NCBI GenBank assembly: GCA_015178975.1
Contig: WHVD01000060.1
Coordinates: forward strand, 1 to 64,000
Length of the DNA stretch: 64,000 bases
Direction: 5' to 3'
Source of the DNA: Hysterangium stoloniferum
Taxonomy: Eukaryota > Basidiomycota > Agaricomycetes > Hysterangiales > Hysterangiaceae
Shown piece by piece: positions 1 through 10,135 of the stretch. The translations under genes were made by a program, and so were the position numbers. How positions within the stretch are numbered: the first letter of the stretch is position 1; every line of letters begins with the position of its first letter. Below the pieces are notes generated by a model. The model made no database searches. It was not told where the DNA came from and was given only the letters and a program-made list of their open reading frames with translations.

Positions 1-955
1 ATAATAATGCATTTGCATTTCCATCACTGCATGTCAATTTGGATGAGTCTGTCTTGCAAGGTGGTGGTGGCCCATATGTCTTCAAAATTCATGATGAATT
101 GTATCACCAGCATAGTGCCTTGATTCCTTACACAGAAGGTGTATCACATAGTTATTCTCAGCTTTACATCCATGATCCTGCATTCATTGGGACAGGAGGA
201 CTGAGGCAGGCATTGTAGCAGAGGCAGAATCACAGGGCAAATAGAAACCTAAATAACCAAACTTTTTCTGACTTGCAGGATATGATGGAGCAATATAATC
301 CCTTTATACAACTCTATTGCCAGGCACATGAGCGATTGAGGACACAGGCAGAGACTCCAAGGTTACATGTCAGGCTGAGCTACAAAGTTTTTGATGATCC
401 CAGATGGTACAATCTTCCAACCGGTGATGAACTTGCAGTCATTCTCCCTGGAGATGGTGATACAGGTCGTGGTGACCCAAGGTATATTATTTTTCAGAGG
501 AGAGGGGGCCAGTTCCATCATGTGCATGATGCACAAGCCATTTATACACCCCTTCATTATGTCATGCTCTTTCCCAGGGGTGAGTGTGGTTGGTCATGGG
601 ACATTCCCTATGCCAACCAAAATTGACAGCCCCAGCCTGGACAGCAGGATGAAGAAGGTGAAGATGAAGATAAAAGTCAGAAGGTGACCCAATGTGAATA
701 TTATGCCTATTGCCTATTTCCCAGAGCATACGAAGCCATGACCTTTGTTATGCACAAAAGCTATTCCAACAGTATATTGTCAATGCCTGGGCAGTAACAG
801 AGCAGCACAGATTGAGATTTCTCAGGGATAATCAACCAAGGTTACACGCAGAACTCTACAACCAGGTGGTTGATGCTTTACATGTAAGGATGTCAACACA
901 GATGCCAATAGTATTGGTCAGAGGGTGATACTCCCTTCAAATATAGTGTACAAAG
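1..955 (+). pseudogene. Helitron helicase-like N-terminal domain, truncated relic
   Basis: Rolling-circle (Helitron) transposase fragment; the window starts inside it. Frame 3 from the first bases reads a segment with PYVFKIHDELYQH and SQLYIHD, the start of the Helitron_like_N domain. It then gives NPFIQLYCQAHERL, RWYNLPTGDELAVILPGDGD, a basic RRGGQFHHV stretch and PLHYVMLFPRGECGWSW (273-626), followed by VTQCEYYAYCLFPRA. After a change of frame near 700-745 it gives LFQQYIVNAWAVTEQHRLRFL and RVILPSN (to about 930). These match, in order, the conserved blocks of Helitron proteins before the Rep catalytic HUH motif. In-frame stops near 216 and 624 and the frame change show that it is dead. The Rep nuclease, SF1 helicase and hairpin terminus are absent. 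Family assignment is strong; extent is uncertain because the left end is cut off. Confidence 0.85.
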
Positions 956-1362
956 ATGTATTATTAGATTGAAGTTTTAATGTATTTTGATTGATTGTTT
1001 CTAACCTTTCTAACTTCTAACAGTGATTGTGAGAAATACTTAGAATTGGTGAGAAATTCTGAAGAGTCATGGATGTGGGGGGGTTTGGGGGGCTTTGACC
1101 TGGAGCCTGCAGTGAGCAGTGGGGTTGGTCGCAAAGGTTCCCAAGCTTGTTCCAATAAGTTAAAGTAGCATGGTGGGTCTGTGGGCATTTTTAGGTGCTG
1201 TTAGTCAACTTAGTCACTATTAGTCAGCACAGGAGCATTTTGGCCACTGTGGGAGCTTTTCAGAACCTTTTGTGATGCCGCGGGAGCTTTTTGTGAGCTT
1301 TTTCAATGCCCCGGGGGCTTTTCTTCATTTGTACAGGCACGGCACATCTATGGCACACTTAC
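956..1362. other. no gene seen; short imperfect reiterations
   Basis: No credible coding region. A short G-run (about 1077-1091) and a loose reiteration of a GGGAGCTTTT-like core (1248-1325) are the only structure. This separates the Helitron relic from the minisatellite. Confidence 0.5.
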
Positions 1363-1722
1363 TCCCATCCACTGTGCACCCATCCACTGTGCACCCCATC
1401 TACTGCACACCCCATCTACCGTGCACCCCATTCTACTGTGCACCCCATCTACCGTGCACCCCATCCACCACACACCCCATCCACCACGCACCCATCCACT
1501 GCACACCCATCCACCACGCACCCCATCCACCACACACCCCATCCACCACACACCCCATCCACCACACACCCCATCCACCACACACCCCATCCACCACACA
1601 CCCCATCCACCACACACCCCATCCACCACACACCCCATCCACCACACACCCCATCCACCACACACCCCATCCACCACACACCCATCCACCACACACCCCA
1701 TCCACCACACACCCCATCCACC
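1363..1722 (+). repeat. 16-bp C-rich minisatellite, left block
   Basis: Tandem array of the 16-bp unit CCATCCACCACACACC. It is degenerate at the left (CACTGTGCACCC variants) and almost perfect from about 1510. The plus strand is nearly free of G, so all six frames stay open and encode artefactual His/Pro/Thr or Gly/Trp-rich peptides. The array continues at 2626 after a hAT insertion and ran on to about 3865 before a second transposon inserted. The G-rich strand could form quadruplexes; this is inference. Confidence 0.95.
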
Positions 1723-2625
1723 TAGTGGTTTGCAAGGCCGGGCCCAAAGCCTGAAAGCCCCGGCTGCCGAGCCCTCAAAGCCCGAGCCGAGCCGAGCCTT
1801 CACACAAGGCTCAGGCGGCCCGAGGGCTCAGCCCAGGATTTTGAAAGCCTGAGCCGAGCCCTTGGGCCCGGGCTTTTAGTCATACATCCTGGTGCTCCAC
1901 TTGATGACACGCAAAGTCGGGATCTTGCTTTGTGAACTATCAGATGATGAAGATGATGTAGACACACATATACAGAATGCTCACACTGACCCAAATGACC
2001 CATGGCGCGAAGACTTCAAGGGCTACTTACATTCAAGGGATGAACTTGGGACCATGACAATTGTCGAATGGTGGGGGGTATGGATGTGTCTTGTATAGTA
2101 TTGTATACTGTATGTGATATACTCATGCTGTCATCACAGTGGAATTCAACCAGGTACCCAGTCTGGGCCTCACTAGCTCAGGACTACCTTCCTGTCATGG
2201 CATCATCTGTCTCTAGTGAACGTGCATTTTCGTCAGCTGGAATAACTATCATCAAACGTCACAGTTCCTCAAGTGCCTCCATCGCCGAGAACTGATCTAC
2301 CGAGAAGAACCAAGCACAATCTTGGAGTGTGTTGAGGGGAGTGGGCAGCCTGGGAGTTGGGATGACTTTGTTGGAGACCTTGAAGATGATGAGGGCTTTG
2401 AGGATTTAGATGATGAGGAGGTTTTTGTTCAAAGTGTTGTGTAGGTACAACATCAGAGAAATTCGACACATTTTGCCCTCTAGAGCCGCGGCCTGAGCCT
2501 AAGCCGAGCCCGAGCCGAGCCTGAGCCCTCTACCTGGGCTCAGCTCGAGGTTTAGGAAAGCCCGAGCCCTACTAAGCCGAGCCCAAGCCGGGGTTTTGAG
2601 CCGAGCCGGGCCCTGCAAACCACTA
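1723..2625 (+). mobile_element. hAT family DNA transposon, internally deleted (903 bp)
   Basis: Terminal inverted repeats begin TAGTGGTTTGCAAGGCCGGG (1723) and end in its imperfect complement, GCCGGGCCCTGCAAACCACTA (to 2625). The element is flanked by 8-bp copies of CATCCACC (1715-1722 and 2626-2633), the length expected of hAT. The duplication lies inside the minisatellite whose unit contains the same octamer, so it is not independent proof. Subterminal DNA is rich in GCCCGAGCCGAGCC reiterations at both ends. Only the C-terminal dimerisation part of a transposase remains inside, so the element depends on an autonomous relative, or is dead. Confidence 0.9.
1892..2295 (+). pseudogene. hAT transposase C-terminal dimerisation domain, with intron
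   Basis: The first segment (to about 2075) carries an acidic stretch (LSDDEDDVDTH) and DELGTMTIVEWWG, the block preceding the hAT dimerisation domain. A GT...AG interval of about 64 bases (about 2076-2139) fits a small fungal intron. After it comes STRYPVWASLAQDYLPVMA and SSVSSERAFSSAGITIIKR, the diagnostic hAT C-terminal dimerisation motif. The RNase H-like catalytic core and BED zinc finger are missing, so this is a 5'-deleted remnant inside the 903-bp element. Confidence 0.88.
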
Positions 2626-2866
2626 CATCCACCACACACCCCATCCACCACACACCCATCCACCACACACCCCATCCACCACACACCCCATCCACTGCAC
2701 ACCCCATCCACTATGCACCCATCCACCTGTGCACCTGCACCCATCCACCTGCACCCATCCACCTGCACCCATCCACCTGCACCCATCCACCTGCACCCAT
2801 CCACCAGACACCCATCTACCTGCACCCATGCACTATGTACCCATCCACCTGCACCCATGCACTGCA
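2626..2866 (+). repeat. 16-bp minisatellite, middle block
   Basis: Continuation of the CCATCCACCACACACC array past the hAT element. It shifts to variants containing CACCTGCACCCATC, with a period of about 14 bases, at 2718-2866. It is cut at a TA by the next transposon; a short stretch resumes after 3843. Confidence 0.93.
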
Positions 2867-2868
2867 TA

Positions 2869-3841
2869 AGGTAGGCGTCGCTTTAGTTCAGCACCTTATG
2901 TAATCATATTACTAAGCATCAAGAGTGGCCAAATTTGTGAATCAAATTTTTGAAAAATTGATTATGAAGTCAAAAAATGAATTGGAGGGTCACTATACAG
3001 AGAGTTCTTGAATCTCTGGGTAATAATCTCTAGGATTTTTATCATTTTCATCATCTGAGTCCAAATCATGACCAAGATCTGGTAGAGGTTCTTCCTCAAA
3101 GTCATCAAGAAAGCCCACCAAGGTGAGAGATCCATCTTCTTCATCCACAAAAAATGCTTCCTCATACATCCTTTCATTGCTTTGATCTAGATTGAGAGAA
3201 ACTGGTTTGCAATTGAAGTCATCATCATCTGGGACATCCTTGATTGTCATGGAGGGCTTTTTTTGTGCCTTGGATCCAAGGTTTTTGATGTGAGATTGTG
3301 CAGCTTTAGACTTCTGAGGCATGGTAGTAGAACTGTGCAACTGTGTGTTTACTACTGTGCTGCTTATGTAATGCAGTCTGTGATCAAGTGCATGGCTTAC
3401 TGTACAAGTACATATGCAACTATACCCTCTTTTTCTTAGGAGAATTTTTATGTAAGTAATATAGGTACATATATTTGAATTTAATACAGTTTTCTTTCCC
3501 AATTTTAGGCCCTTAAAACAAGGCCGCCCAATATATCACATGATGATTATGTAAGCAGCCAATACTGACACTGTCGAAATTTTGAAAATCTCAGAATCAC
3601 ATGGAAATGTGTTTTTAAGCATTCAGAGACAAAAAAAAAGTCAAAATTTGTAAGTCCTACTACTTGCCAAGGGTGAATTATTTTTCAAGTTTTAAACCTG
3701 AGAACTGGAGGAATGGATCCCAACTCCACTTCCCTGGGCTTTAATTACAGATTATCTATGTTGTGGAAGCACAGAAAGGAGTGCAAGCAGGTCACTTTTT
3801 TGCTTACATAAACAGGTGCCAAACTAAAGTGATGCCTACCT
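2869..3841 (-). mobile_element. TA-flanked DNA transposon (mariner/Tc1-like target), 973 bp
   Basis: Terminal inverted repeats of about 40 bp: the left end reads AGGTAGGCGTCGCTTTAGTT and the right end is the complement of AGGTAGGCATCACTTTAGTT. Both continue through a CACC...TTATGTAA block. TA dinucleotides flank both ends (2867-2868 and 3842-3843), as for Tc1/mariner/pogo elements. The flanks are the minisatellite, so the insertion postdates the array. The element carries one short acidic open frame on the minus strand but no recognisable DDE domain, so it is probably non-autonomous. The superfamily is inferred from the TA duplication alone. Confidence 0.75.
2993..3322 (-). CDS. short acidic protein of unknown function inside a transposon
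   Basis: About 109 residues from the Met at 3322, which opens MPQKSKAAQSHIKNLGSKAQ. An upstream extension in the same frame (to 3502) lacks this basic character and is probably untranslated. The protein has a basic N-terminus, then TIKDVPDDDDF and a strongly acidic C-terminal half with DDFEEEPLPDLGHDLDSDDE. There are no zinc fingers, membrane segments or catalytic motifs. A basic start followed by an acidic linker is reminiscent of the first exon of some basidiomycete transposase proteins, but I cannot name a family. It lies wholly between the inverted repeats of the 973-bp element. Confidence 0.4.
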   Translation of the reverse strand: MPQKSKAAQSHIKNLGSKAQKKPSMTIKDVPDDDDFNCKPVSLNLDQSNERMYEEAFFVDEEDGSLTLVGFLDDFEEEPLPDLGHDLDSDDENDKNPRDYYPEIQELSV

Positions 3842-4494
3842 TACCCATCCACCCACTCCCATTCACAGGCACCCTCTCTCTTTCCTCCAGGTGATGTGTG
3901 TAATCTTTCCTTCTCCCTCCATCCTGTGCTAATCCGCCTCTCTCTCTTTCCTCCAGCGAGTGTGTGTACTATTTCCTTCTCTCTCCATCCTGCTCTGATT
4001 GGCCCTCTCTCTTCCCTCCAGGTGGTTTGTGTACCCTCTCCTTCTCTCTTTGTCCTGCCCTGGTTGGCCTCCATTCTCTTTCCAGCCAGTGTGTGTTCCT
4101 CTGATTGGCCTCCTCTCTCTTTCCTGCAGTGTGTGTCTACCATTTCCTTCTTCCACCATCCTCCTCTGACCAGCCCTCTCTTTCCTCCAGGTGGTGTGTG
4201 TACCCTTTCTTCAGTGAGTGTGTGTACCATTTCCTTCTCTCTTTGTCCAGCTGCTGTGTGTACTATTTCCTTCTTCCTCCGTCCCCCTCTGATCGGCCTC
4301 AATAAAATCAGAATAATTCAAATAAAATATAATAAATGAATATAAAATGTTTAAAAATAAAATAAATCAAAATGAAAAACAATAAAATAAAATAAAATTC
4401 AATAAATCAAAATAAAATACATTCAATCAAAATAAATAAATTGAGTGACCACAGTAATTACTTGCAGTTGAGAGTCAATTTAACCACTTTTTCC

Positions 4495-4635
4495 ATTTGT
4501 AACCATTGTTTCCATTTGTAACCATTGTTTCCTTTTGTAACTATTGTTTCCTTTTGTAACCATTGTTTCCTTTTGTAACCATTGTTTCCTTTTGTAACCA
4601 TTGTTTCCTTTTGTAACCATTGTTTCCTTTTGAAA
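4495..4635 (+). repeat. 19-bp tandem array
   Basis: About seven copies of GTTTCCTTTTGTAACCATT, nearly perfect, in the left arm of the foldback structure. The right arm keeps only about one unit (6000-6020), so the array expanded or collapsed after the arms formed. Diverged relatives (CCTTTGTAACYRTTG and similar) fill 4855-5300 in the loop. Long open frames here are simply translations of the repeat. Confidence 0.9.
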
Positions 4636-5299
4636 TCCAATCATGCAAATGAAGTCATGAAAATGATCCATCCATGCTTAATGAATGCTTATCAATTTTC
4701 TCTCAATCAATGTCTTTCTCTACTGTCATTGCTTTTCTGACCTGGGATTACTTTTCAGACCTATGATTACTTTTGTGAGCTATCATTGCTTTTCTGGCCT
4801 ATCATTACTTTTCTGACCTGTGATTACCTTTGTGACCTGTATTCCTTTTGTATTCCTTTTTTCCTTTTGTAACTGTTGTTCTTTTGTTTCTGTTGTAACC
4901 TTGGTTTCCATTCTCCAAAGGTTTCTGTTGTCTACTTTTCAACCATTGTTTCCTTTGTAAGTGTTGTTTACTTTGTAACCATTGTGTACTTTATAACTGT
5001 TGTTGCTTTTGTCTTTCTTTACCATCATTCCTTTTCTGAGCTGTCTTTCCTTTGTGGCTGTTGTTGCTTTGTAACCGTAATCATTGATTCCTTTGTAACC
5101 ATTGATTCTTTTGTAACTGTTGATTCCTTTGTAACTGTTGATTCCTTTGATTCTTTTGAAACCTTTGATTCCTTTATAGCCATTGATGTTTCCTTTGTAA
5201 CTGTAGTTTCCTTTGTGACTGTTGTTTCCTTCTGTCACTGTTGTTTCCTTCTGTAACTGTTGTTTCCTTCTGTATCCGTTGTTTCCTTCTGTAACCTTT

Positions 5300-5813
5300 C
5301 TTTCCATTCTCTGAACAGGATTACATAACCTTTGTATTACCTTCTGTGACCACTTCTGTACATTCCAGCTTTCCATTTATTCTCATTCAGAGACTTATTT
5401 TAAAGTGATTAATGTTTACATTATTCAGAATACTTTTGTAAATTCACTGAACCTAAAAAATGTAAGTCAGTCTCCTTTTGGAACCTTGCTGAATACTTAC
5501 TCATGGATCAATAATAACATTCTTAAATACTACATATTTGGCTTGGAATAGTGTTTTCATTCTTCCTCAATTTGTTTCTCTTCATACCCCACTTTCCTTC
5601 CATTCCACTCATGTCTGTCATTGAATCTTTTAGTATAAATTATTGTCTTGTATTATACTAATCGCCAGTTCAAACATTGATTTAGAACCTTTGGGTTAAG
5701 AACCACATTCTTCAGGCCCCTATGTGTATTTTCAACCTACATATACTGTCCTCTGGCATTGTGATACCCAATAACACACCCACTTAATGATTTCCTTATC
5801 CAACAACTCTATC
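5300..5813. other. loop of foldback structure, no gene
   Basis: A-T rich sequence between the arms with no convincing coding region, inverted repeats or target duplication of its own. Confidence 0.5.
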
Positions 5814-6709
5814 TCAGAAAAGTAATGATAGGCCAGAAAAGCAATGATAGCTCACAAAAGTAATCACAGGCCCAAAAAGTAATCCCAGGTCAGAAGAGCA
5901 ATGACAGTATAGAAAGACATTAATTGACAGAAAATTGATAAGCATTCTTTAAACATGGATGGATTATTGCCATGATTTTATTTGCATGATTGGATTTCAA
6001 AAGGAAACAATGGTTCCAAATGGAAAGAGTGGTTAAATTGACTCTTATGTAACTGCAGTAATTACTGTGGTCACTCAACTTATTTATTTTGATTTCATGT
6101 ATTTTATTTTGATTTACTGTATTTTATTTTTATTTATTGAATTTTATTTTATTTTATTTTATTTTATTGTTTTTCATTTCAATTTATTTTATTTTATTTT
6201 TAAACATTTTATGTTCATTTATTATTTTTATTTGAATTATTCTGATTTAATTGAGGCCGATCAGAGGGGAATGGAGGAAGAAGGAAATGGGACACACACC
6301 TCCTGGATGAAAGAAAGAATCACACGCACTGGCTGGAGGAGAGTGGAAGCCGATCAGGGCAGGAAGAAGAGAGAAGGAAAGGGTACACAAACCACCTGGA
6401 GGGAAGAGAGAGAGGGCCTATCAGAGCAGGATGGAGGGAGGAGAAAAGGGTACACGCACCTCCTGGAGAAAAGAGAGAGGAGGATGAAGGGAGAAGAAAA
6501 TGGTATATGCACTGGCTGGAGGAAAGAGAGAGGAGGCCCATCAGAGGAGGACGAAGAGAGAAGGAAAAGGTAGACGCACCTCTTGCAGGAAAGAGAGAGG
6601 GGGAGGGAAAGGGTACAGGCACCGGCTGGAGGAAAGAGAGAGGGGTGAAGAGAGAAGGAGCAGTACACACACCAGCTGGAGGAAAGAGGGGAGGCTGATC
6701 AGAGGACAA

Positions 6710-6875
6710 AGAGACAACACCCGTGCACCCCCACACACTCACAAATGGGCGAGTTCGTGAGGTAATACACCCAGTTGCGTGATGTTAGTGAGGTGCGTGA
6801 GTGCACATATGGCAACACCCGCACACGAATCAGCGTGTTGGTGTGCACACATTCTTGAGGTAAGACATGCCGCAT
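6710..6875 (+). repeat. GT/CA-rich interruption in the right arm array
   Basis: A block rich in CACACAC and GTGTGCAC motifs interrupts the 65-70 bp units of the right arm and has no counterpart in the left arm. It may be a small insertion, but no target duplication could be recognised. Confidence 0.4.
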
Positions 6876-7154
6876 GCACCAGCTGGAGGAAAGAAACAGG
6901 AGGTAAATCAGCATAGGATGGAGGGAGAGCAGGACAGAGGAAGAAGGAAACGGTAGACGCCCCAGCTGGAGGAAACGGTAGATGCAGTGGCTGGATGAAA
7001 GAGAGAGGGGCTCAATCAGGGCAGGACGAAGAGAGAAGGAAAGGGTATATGTACACACTGTCTAGAGGAAAGACAGAGAGAGAAGGAATGGGAACACAAA
7101 TCCTGGAGGAAAGAGAGGAGGTCAATCAGAGGAGGTCAAAGAGAGAAGGAAAGG

Positions 7155-7330
7155 GTATATTTCCGCACACGAACAGGAAGGGCATGAATCTGAGCCGGGA
7201 AAGCATTTCTAGCGCAAGAATTTACTAAGAAATTTGATACATTATTTTAGGCTCTAATAGCTCACCAACAAATGAATAAAAAAATATTGCTCCACGGGTC
7301 GGTCCAATCCTGGTCACCACCTGCTGCACC
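7155..7330 (-). pseudogene. fragment of the WDR24-like gene (third copy)
   Basis: Sequence from TATTTCCGCACACGA to TTGGTCCAATCC is clearly related, with moderate divergence, to 20930-21080 in the second WDR24-like copy. On the minus strand it gives a DWTDPWSN-like segment corresponding to GDWTNMYS in that copy, and further on a VRVRKY-like string. It begins exactly where the foldback array ends, so this host fragment was either captured or broken by the rearrangement that produced the array. It is far too short and damaged to function. Confidence 0.6.
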
Positions 7331-8665
7331 ATTTGTCGTCGTGAAATCCATATGCGCCCATAGACGCAGACTGTTGTCTAATAATAGATTTCTACAATTA
7401 TCATATAATTCCTGACATCTAGCTGCAATATTAACCCTGGTGAATACTATTCGTATATTCACATTGCTTCTCGGTTTTTGCTGGTAGAAGGATTTGGACT
7501 CGAACTGCTAGCCGAACCTTTGGGATTCATCACAGGCGGCATGGTTGACGGATGCAACAATCACTATATATTGTATTACCTAGAAACACTCGACAAAGCT
7601 ACAAATGTGATAACTATTTAATGGTAAGAGGCCTATTATCATGCCTCAGTGAAAGCAAGTGGCAACAATGACTGAGGTAGACTGGTGATGGAGTTAGGGG
7701 ATAAATGGGCCGGGATTTCATAGTTAAACATGAGCCTGGTAGCAGTAAGTCTCCTCTACAATGCCGGGAGATGCAGGTGTATAATTGGCGGACACACTGA
7801 ATAATCCGCACTTTAAAAACCTGTTTTCTAGAGGATGCATTGCTTGCAACACAGCATACCCTACACTAGTTGTGCCTTTGTTCAAAAATTGCTGAATATC
7901 ATCCTCCTCGGCATTCTGGACTATCCACACACTGTAAAACCAACATATTCTGTTATTCTGGACCAGTTCTGGAATAATAGGAACATGATGCACCACTTTC
8001 ATATCCAGGAAGGGTTGATGTTGGTTTTCAATCCCCCATTCTGGGCTTGGATGCAGTCTCCTTTGTTCCTATGGACTCTTGAGTACAACTGAAGTGGTAG
8101 ACTTATCAATGAGGATCCCCCCAATAAATGGCTAAGGATAGTTAACTTGCAGACTATAGTTCAAGTTGATTGCCTATAAGCACTTTTGAAGTGATGGCCT
8201 ATACCTGATAACCTCAGGAATCCCACTATTATCTCCCAATTTAATCTCAGTGCAGCAACATACATACACTAGCCCATGACCACAGTGTAGCAGGGTGACT
8301 TTTCTTGATAGGTGGCATATTCATCTATGATGTTTCCAACCCATCCATATTCTTCCAACACTGAGATGCAATATGAGTTAGATAAGAGTACCATTCCAGT
8401 GAACAAAGTGGCAATCACACATATGAGGGACTGAGAAACAATTGTGAGATGGGCAGAACATGGGAAACTGTCAGGATGGTGGCCAAGCACAGCCAAAGTC
8501 AACCAAAGTTTCTATCACCTTTGTGCCTGTATTTGTGTACATAAGGATTCAGAATCCAGAGATGCTGCTATCAGCTTTATTATGATTTCAATTATTTCAG
8601 GGACACCATAGCACTGTGCTGTGTATGGGTCATGGTGGGTGAACAGGATACTAGAATGAGAAGGC
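7331..8665. other. no gene recognised
   Basis: Several frames of 60-90 codons exist on both strands (for example 7724-8002 minus and 7835-8092 plus) but overlap each other and show no recognisable domain. There are no terminal repeats and no target duplications. The tRNA-like string at 7480-7560 minus was examined and rejected. Confidence 0.5.
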
Positions 8666-10135
8666 AATTTAGGTTGTCACATACTGTATACTTGATGTGT
8701 CAAAATGTAAAATGAGGCTATGCGACCAACTGTTCCAGGACAACCTGCCAGCATCATCTTGTCCAAAATGTCATGCTTGGGCCATATACTATAAGTCACC
8801 TGAAGATTCTGTGTATAAACTGATGGACATGGGTCAGTATATAAGGAGCTCACACAGAGGTACTTCATGAGATTCTTAGGGTAGGTCCACAGCAAGTAAT
8901 GTGCAGATTATAGGGTATTGTTAAGGGTGCGTACACAGAGGGTTTCCAGATAAACCCACAGGAAAGCTGGTAGGACTTGGCTTCAGCTTATGGGCTGCGC
9001 CCTCGTGAGATCATCCTGTCCAATTTCAAATGGGCAAATGGAAATCCTGGGGAGTCTGGGCAGAGGTTGGGGAGTCAAGATAGATACATAAGTCGGAGGT
9101 TGAGTGATAGATGGGTCGGAGCCCATGGGCTCCGACAAGTAGAAGTGGTGTATTTCAAAGAGGAATTTAGAGCAGAAAATATACTAAGATTACTGGGGAG
9201 AATCTAAGCTGATTTTCTGACTGGATTGTATGTACAACATCTGCCAGACTATATAGACTGTGGAATGAATAACATACCAAACCCAGTAATAATGAAAACA
9301 AACATAAAATGAGATAAATAAACACCAAACTTGGTGTTAGGAACAGAATGGAGTGGAGTGGAGTCTGAATCGTGACAGGTCATAAAACCATAACAGGAAT
9401 GGGGTGGGAGCAGAGTCTGAATCATGACAGGACATTTGACTATAATGGGAATGGGGCTCAGTTAGAGGGCTGATGGGTTTTCCAAGTGGGGTCCAGTGAT
9501 TGATGCATGGGACAGGGTTGGAGGTAGACAGGGACAGAGTCTGGTGGGTATTCCAGTGACTGATACATGAAGTAATGAAGGTTGAGCATGGACAGGTCTG
9601 ACGTACAGAGTCTGGCGGGAATTCCAGTAAACTGATAATTGGTGCATGTAGGGTGTGGGTGCGTATAATTTAGTGCCCAGAGTCTGGTGGGAATTCCAGT
9701 CATAACAGGTATTCACACAAAGGTAATTCCCAAGATTCTCAGTAGACGTACATAGAACATGTTATAAAGACTATATGGGTGTCCAAAATGAGGTGATTAT
9801 TAAGATTCCTAGAATAGGTACATAATACATACTATGCAGAAAATGGATGTGATCACACAGTGGTGATTATTGAGATTCCTAAGATAGACATACAGTGAAT
9901 GATATTAATATTTTGGGACTCAGCTACACTGAGGGGATCTTGAGATCCTTAGGGAAGACACACAGCATATGATCAGGTCACATACTACATGTCAACATAT
10001 TATCTTGAGATTTTGTGCATTAAATGATGGCTGAGCCAGTATATAGGGGCAGTCACCCAGAGTCAAATCTTCAGATTCTAGAGGATGATCCACAGAGTGA
10101 AACCTTGGGATTTATAAGGTTGATACATATAGCAT
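8666..10135 (+). repeat. degenerate interspersed-tandem array, interrupted by a solo LTR
   Basis: A core like TGAGATTCYTAGGRTAGGTA followed by CACAG(C/T)A(A/T) recurs at irregular spacing (about 70-110 bases), for example near 8869, 9730, 9810, 9868, 9940 and 10060, and more weakly near 8800 and 10108. Short CACATACTA and AGTATATA(A/G)GG motifs travel with it. The solo LTR at 8919-9707 sits inside the array. The origin is unknown; it has no coding potential. Confidence 0.5.
8919..9707 (-). mobile_element. solo LTR, Ty3/gypsy LTR family A
   Basis: 789 bp, TG...CA ends (TGTTAAG...CATAACA), flanked by a perfect 5-bp duplication GGTAT (8914-8918 and 9708-9712). It is homologous to the LTR-A copies at 31549, 35741 and 41598. 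Internal landmarks are the GGCTTCAGCTTATGGGCTGC stem-loop (8979), a TTCTGACTGGATTGTATGTA block and a GGGAATTCCAGT block repeated near the far end. Strand follows the coding orientation inferred from family C. Solo LTRs arise by recombination between the two LTRs of a full element. Confidence 0.9.

Larger units (their letters stand above)
3844..7160. repeat. foldback-like element with long tandem-repeat arms (about 3.3 kb)
   Basis: Two long inverted arms: left about 3850-4816, right about 5814-7160, around a central loop (4817-5813). Going inward, both arms carry in the same order: (1) an array of about 65-70 bp units containing TCTCTTTCCTCCAG and GTGTGTGTAC on the left, or their complements on the right; (2) an AT-rich AATAAAAT block; (3) a segment ending in an ACCACAGTAATTAC motif; (4) GTTTCCTTTTGTAACC repeats; and (5) a unique segment ending TATCATTACTTTTCTGA. 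No transposase is seen. The architecture resembles Foldback-type elements with subrepeated arms; an inverted segmental duplication is the alternative. The outer ends are not sharply defined. Confidence 0.75.

Noticed and set aside
1272-1852. Long overlapping frames in all phases encoding His-Pro-Thr or Gly-Trp-Val repeats
   Set aside because: They are translations of the 16-bp C-rich minisatellite, open in several frames at once because the unit lacks stops.
1363-2866. Telomeric or subtelomeric repeat
   Set aside because: The unit is 16 bp, internal, and unlike the fungal TTAGGG telomere; no array reaches a window end.
3841-4339. Serine/leucine/proline-rich frames on both strands
   Set aside because: They follow the 65-70 bp tandem units of the foldback arm and appear inverted in the right arm; not genes.
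4495-5300. CRISPR array
   Set aside because: Units are contiguous without unique spacers and the sequence is eukaryotic.
4458-5376. Minus-strand frames rich in KETMVTKGNNGYK
   Set aside because: Direct translations of the 19-bp array and its relatives; no independent evidence of a gene.
7480-7560. tRNA-like string on the minus strand (AGTTCGAGTCCAAATCCTTC...CCA)
   Set aside because: The T-arm and CCA-like end look right, but no matching 5' acceptor arm or D-arm is present upstream.
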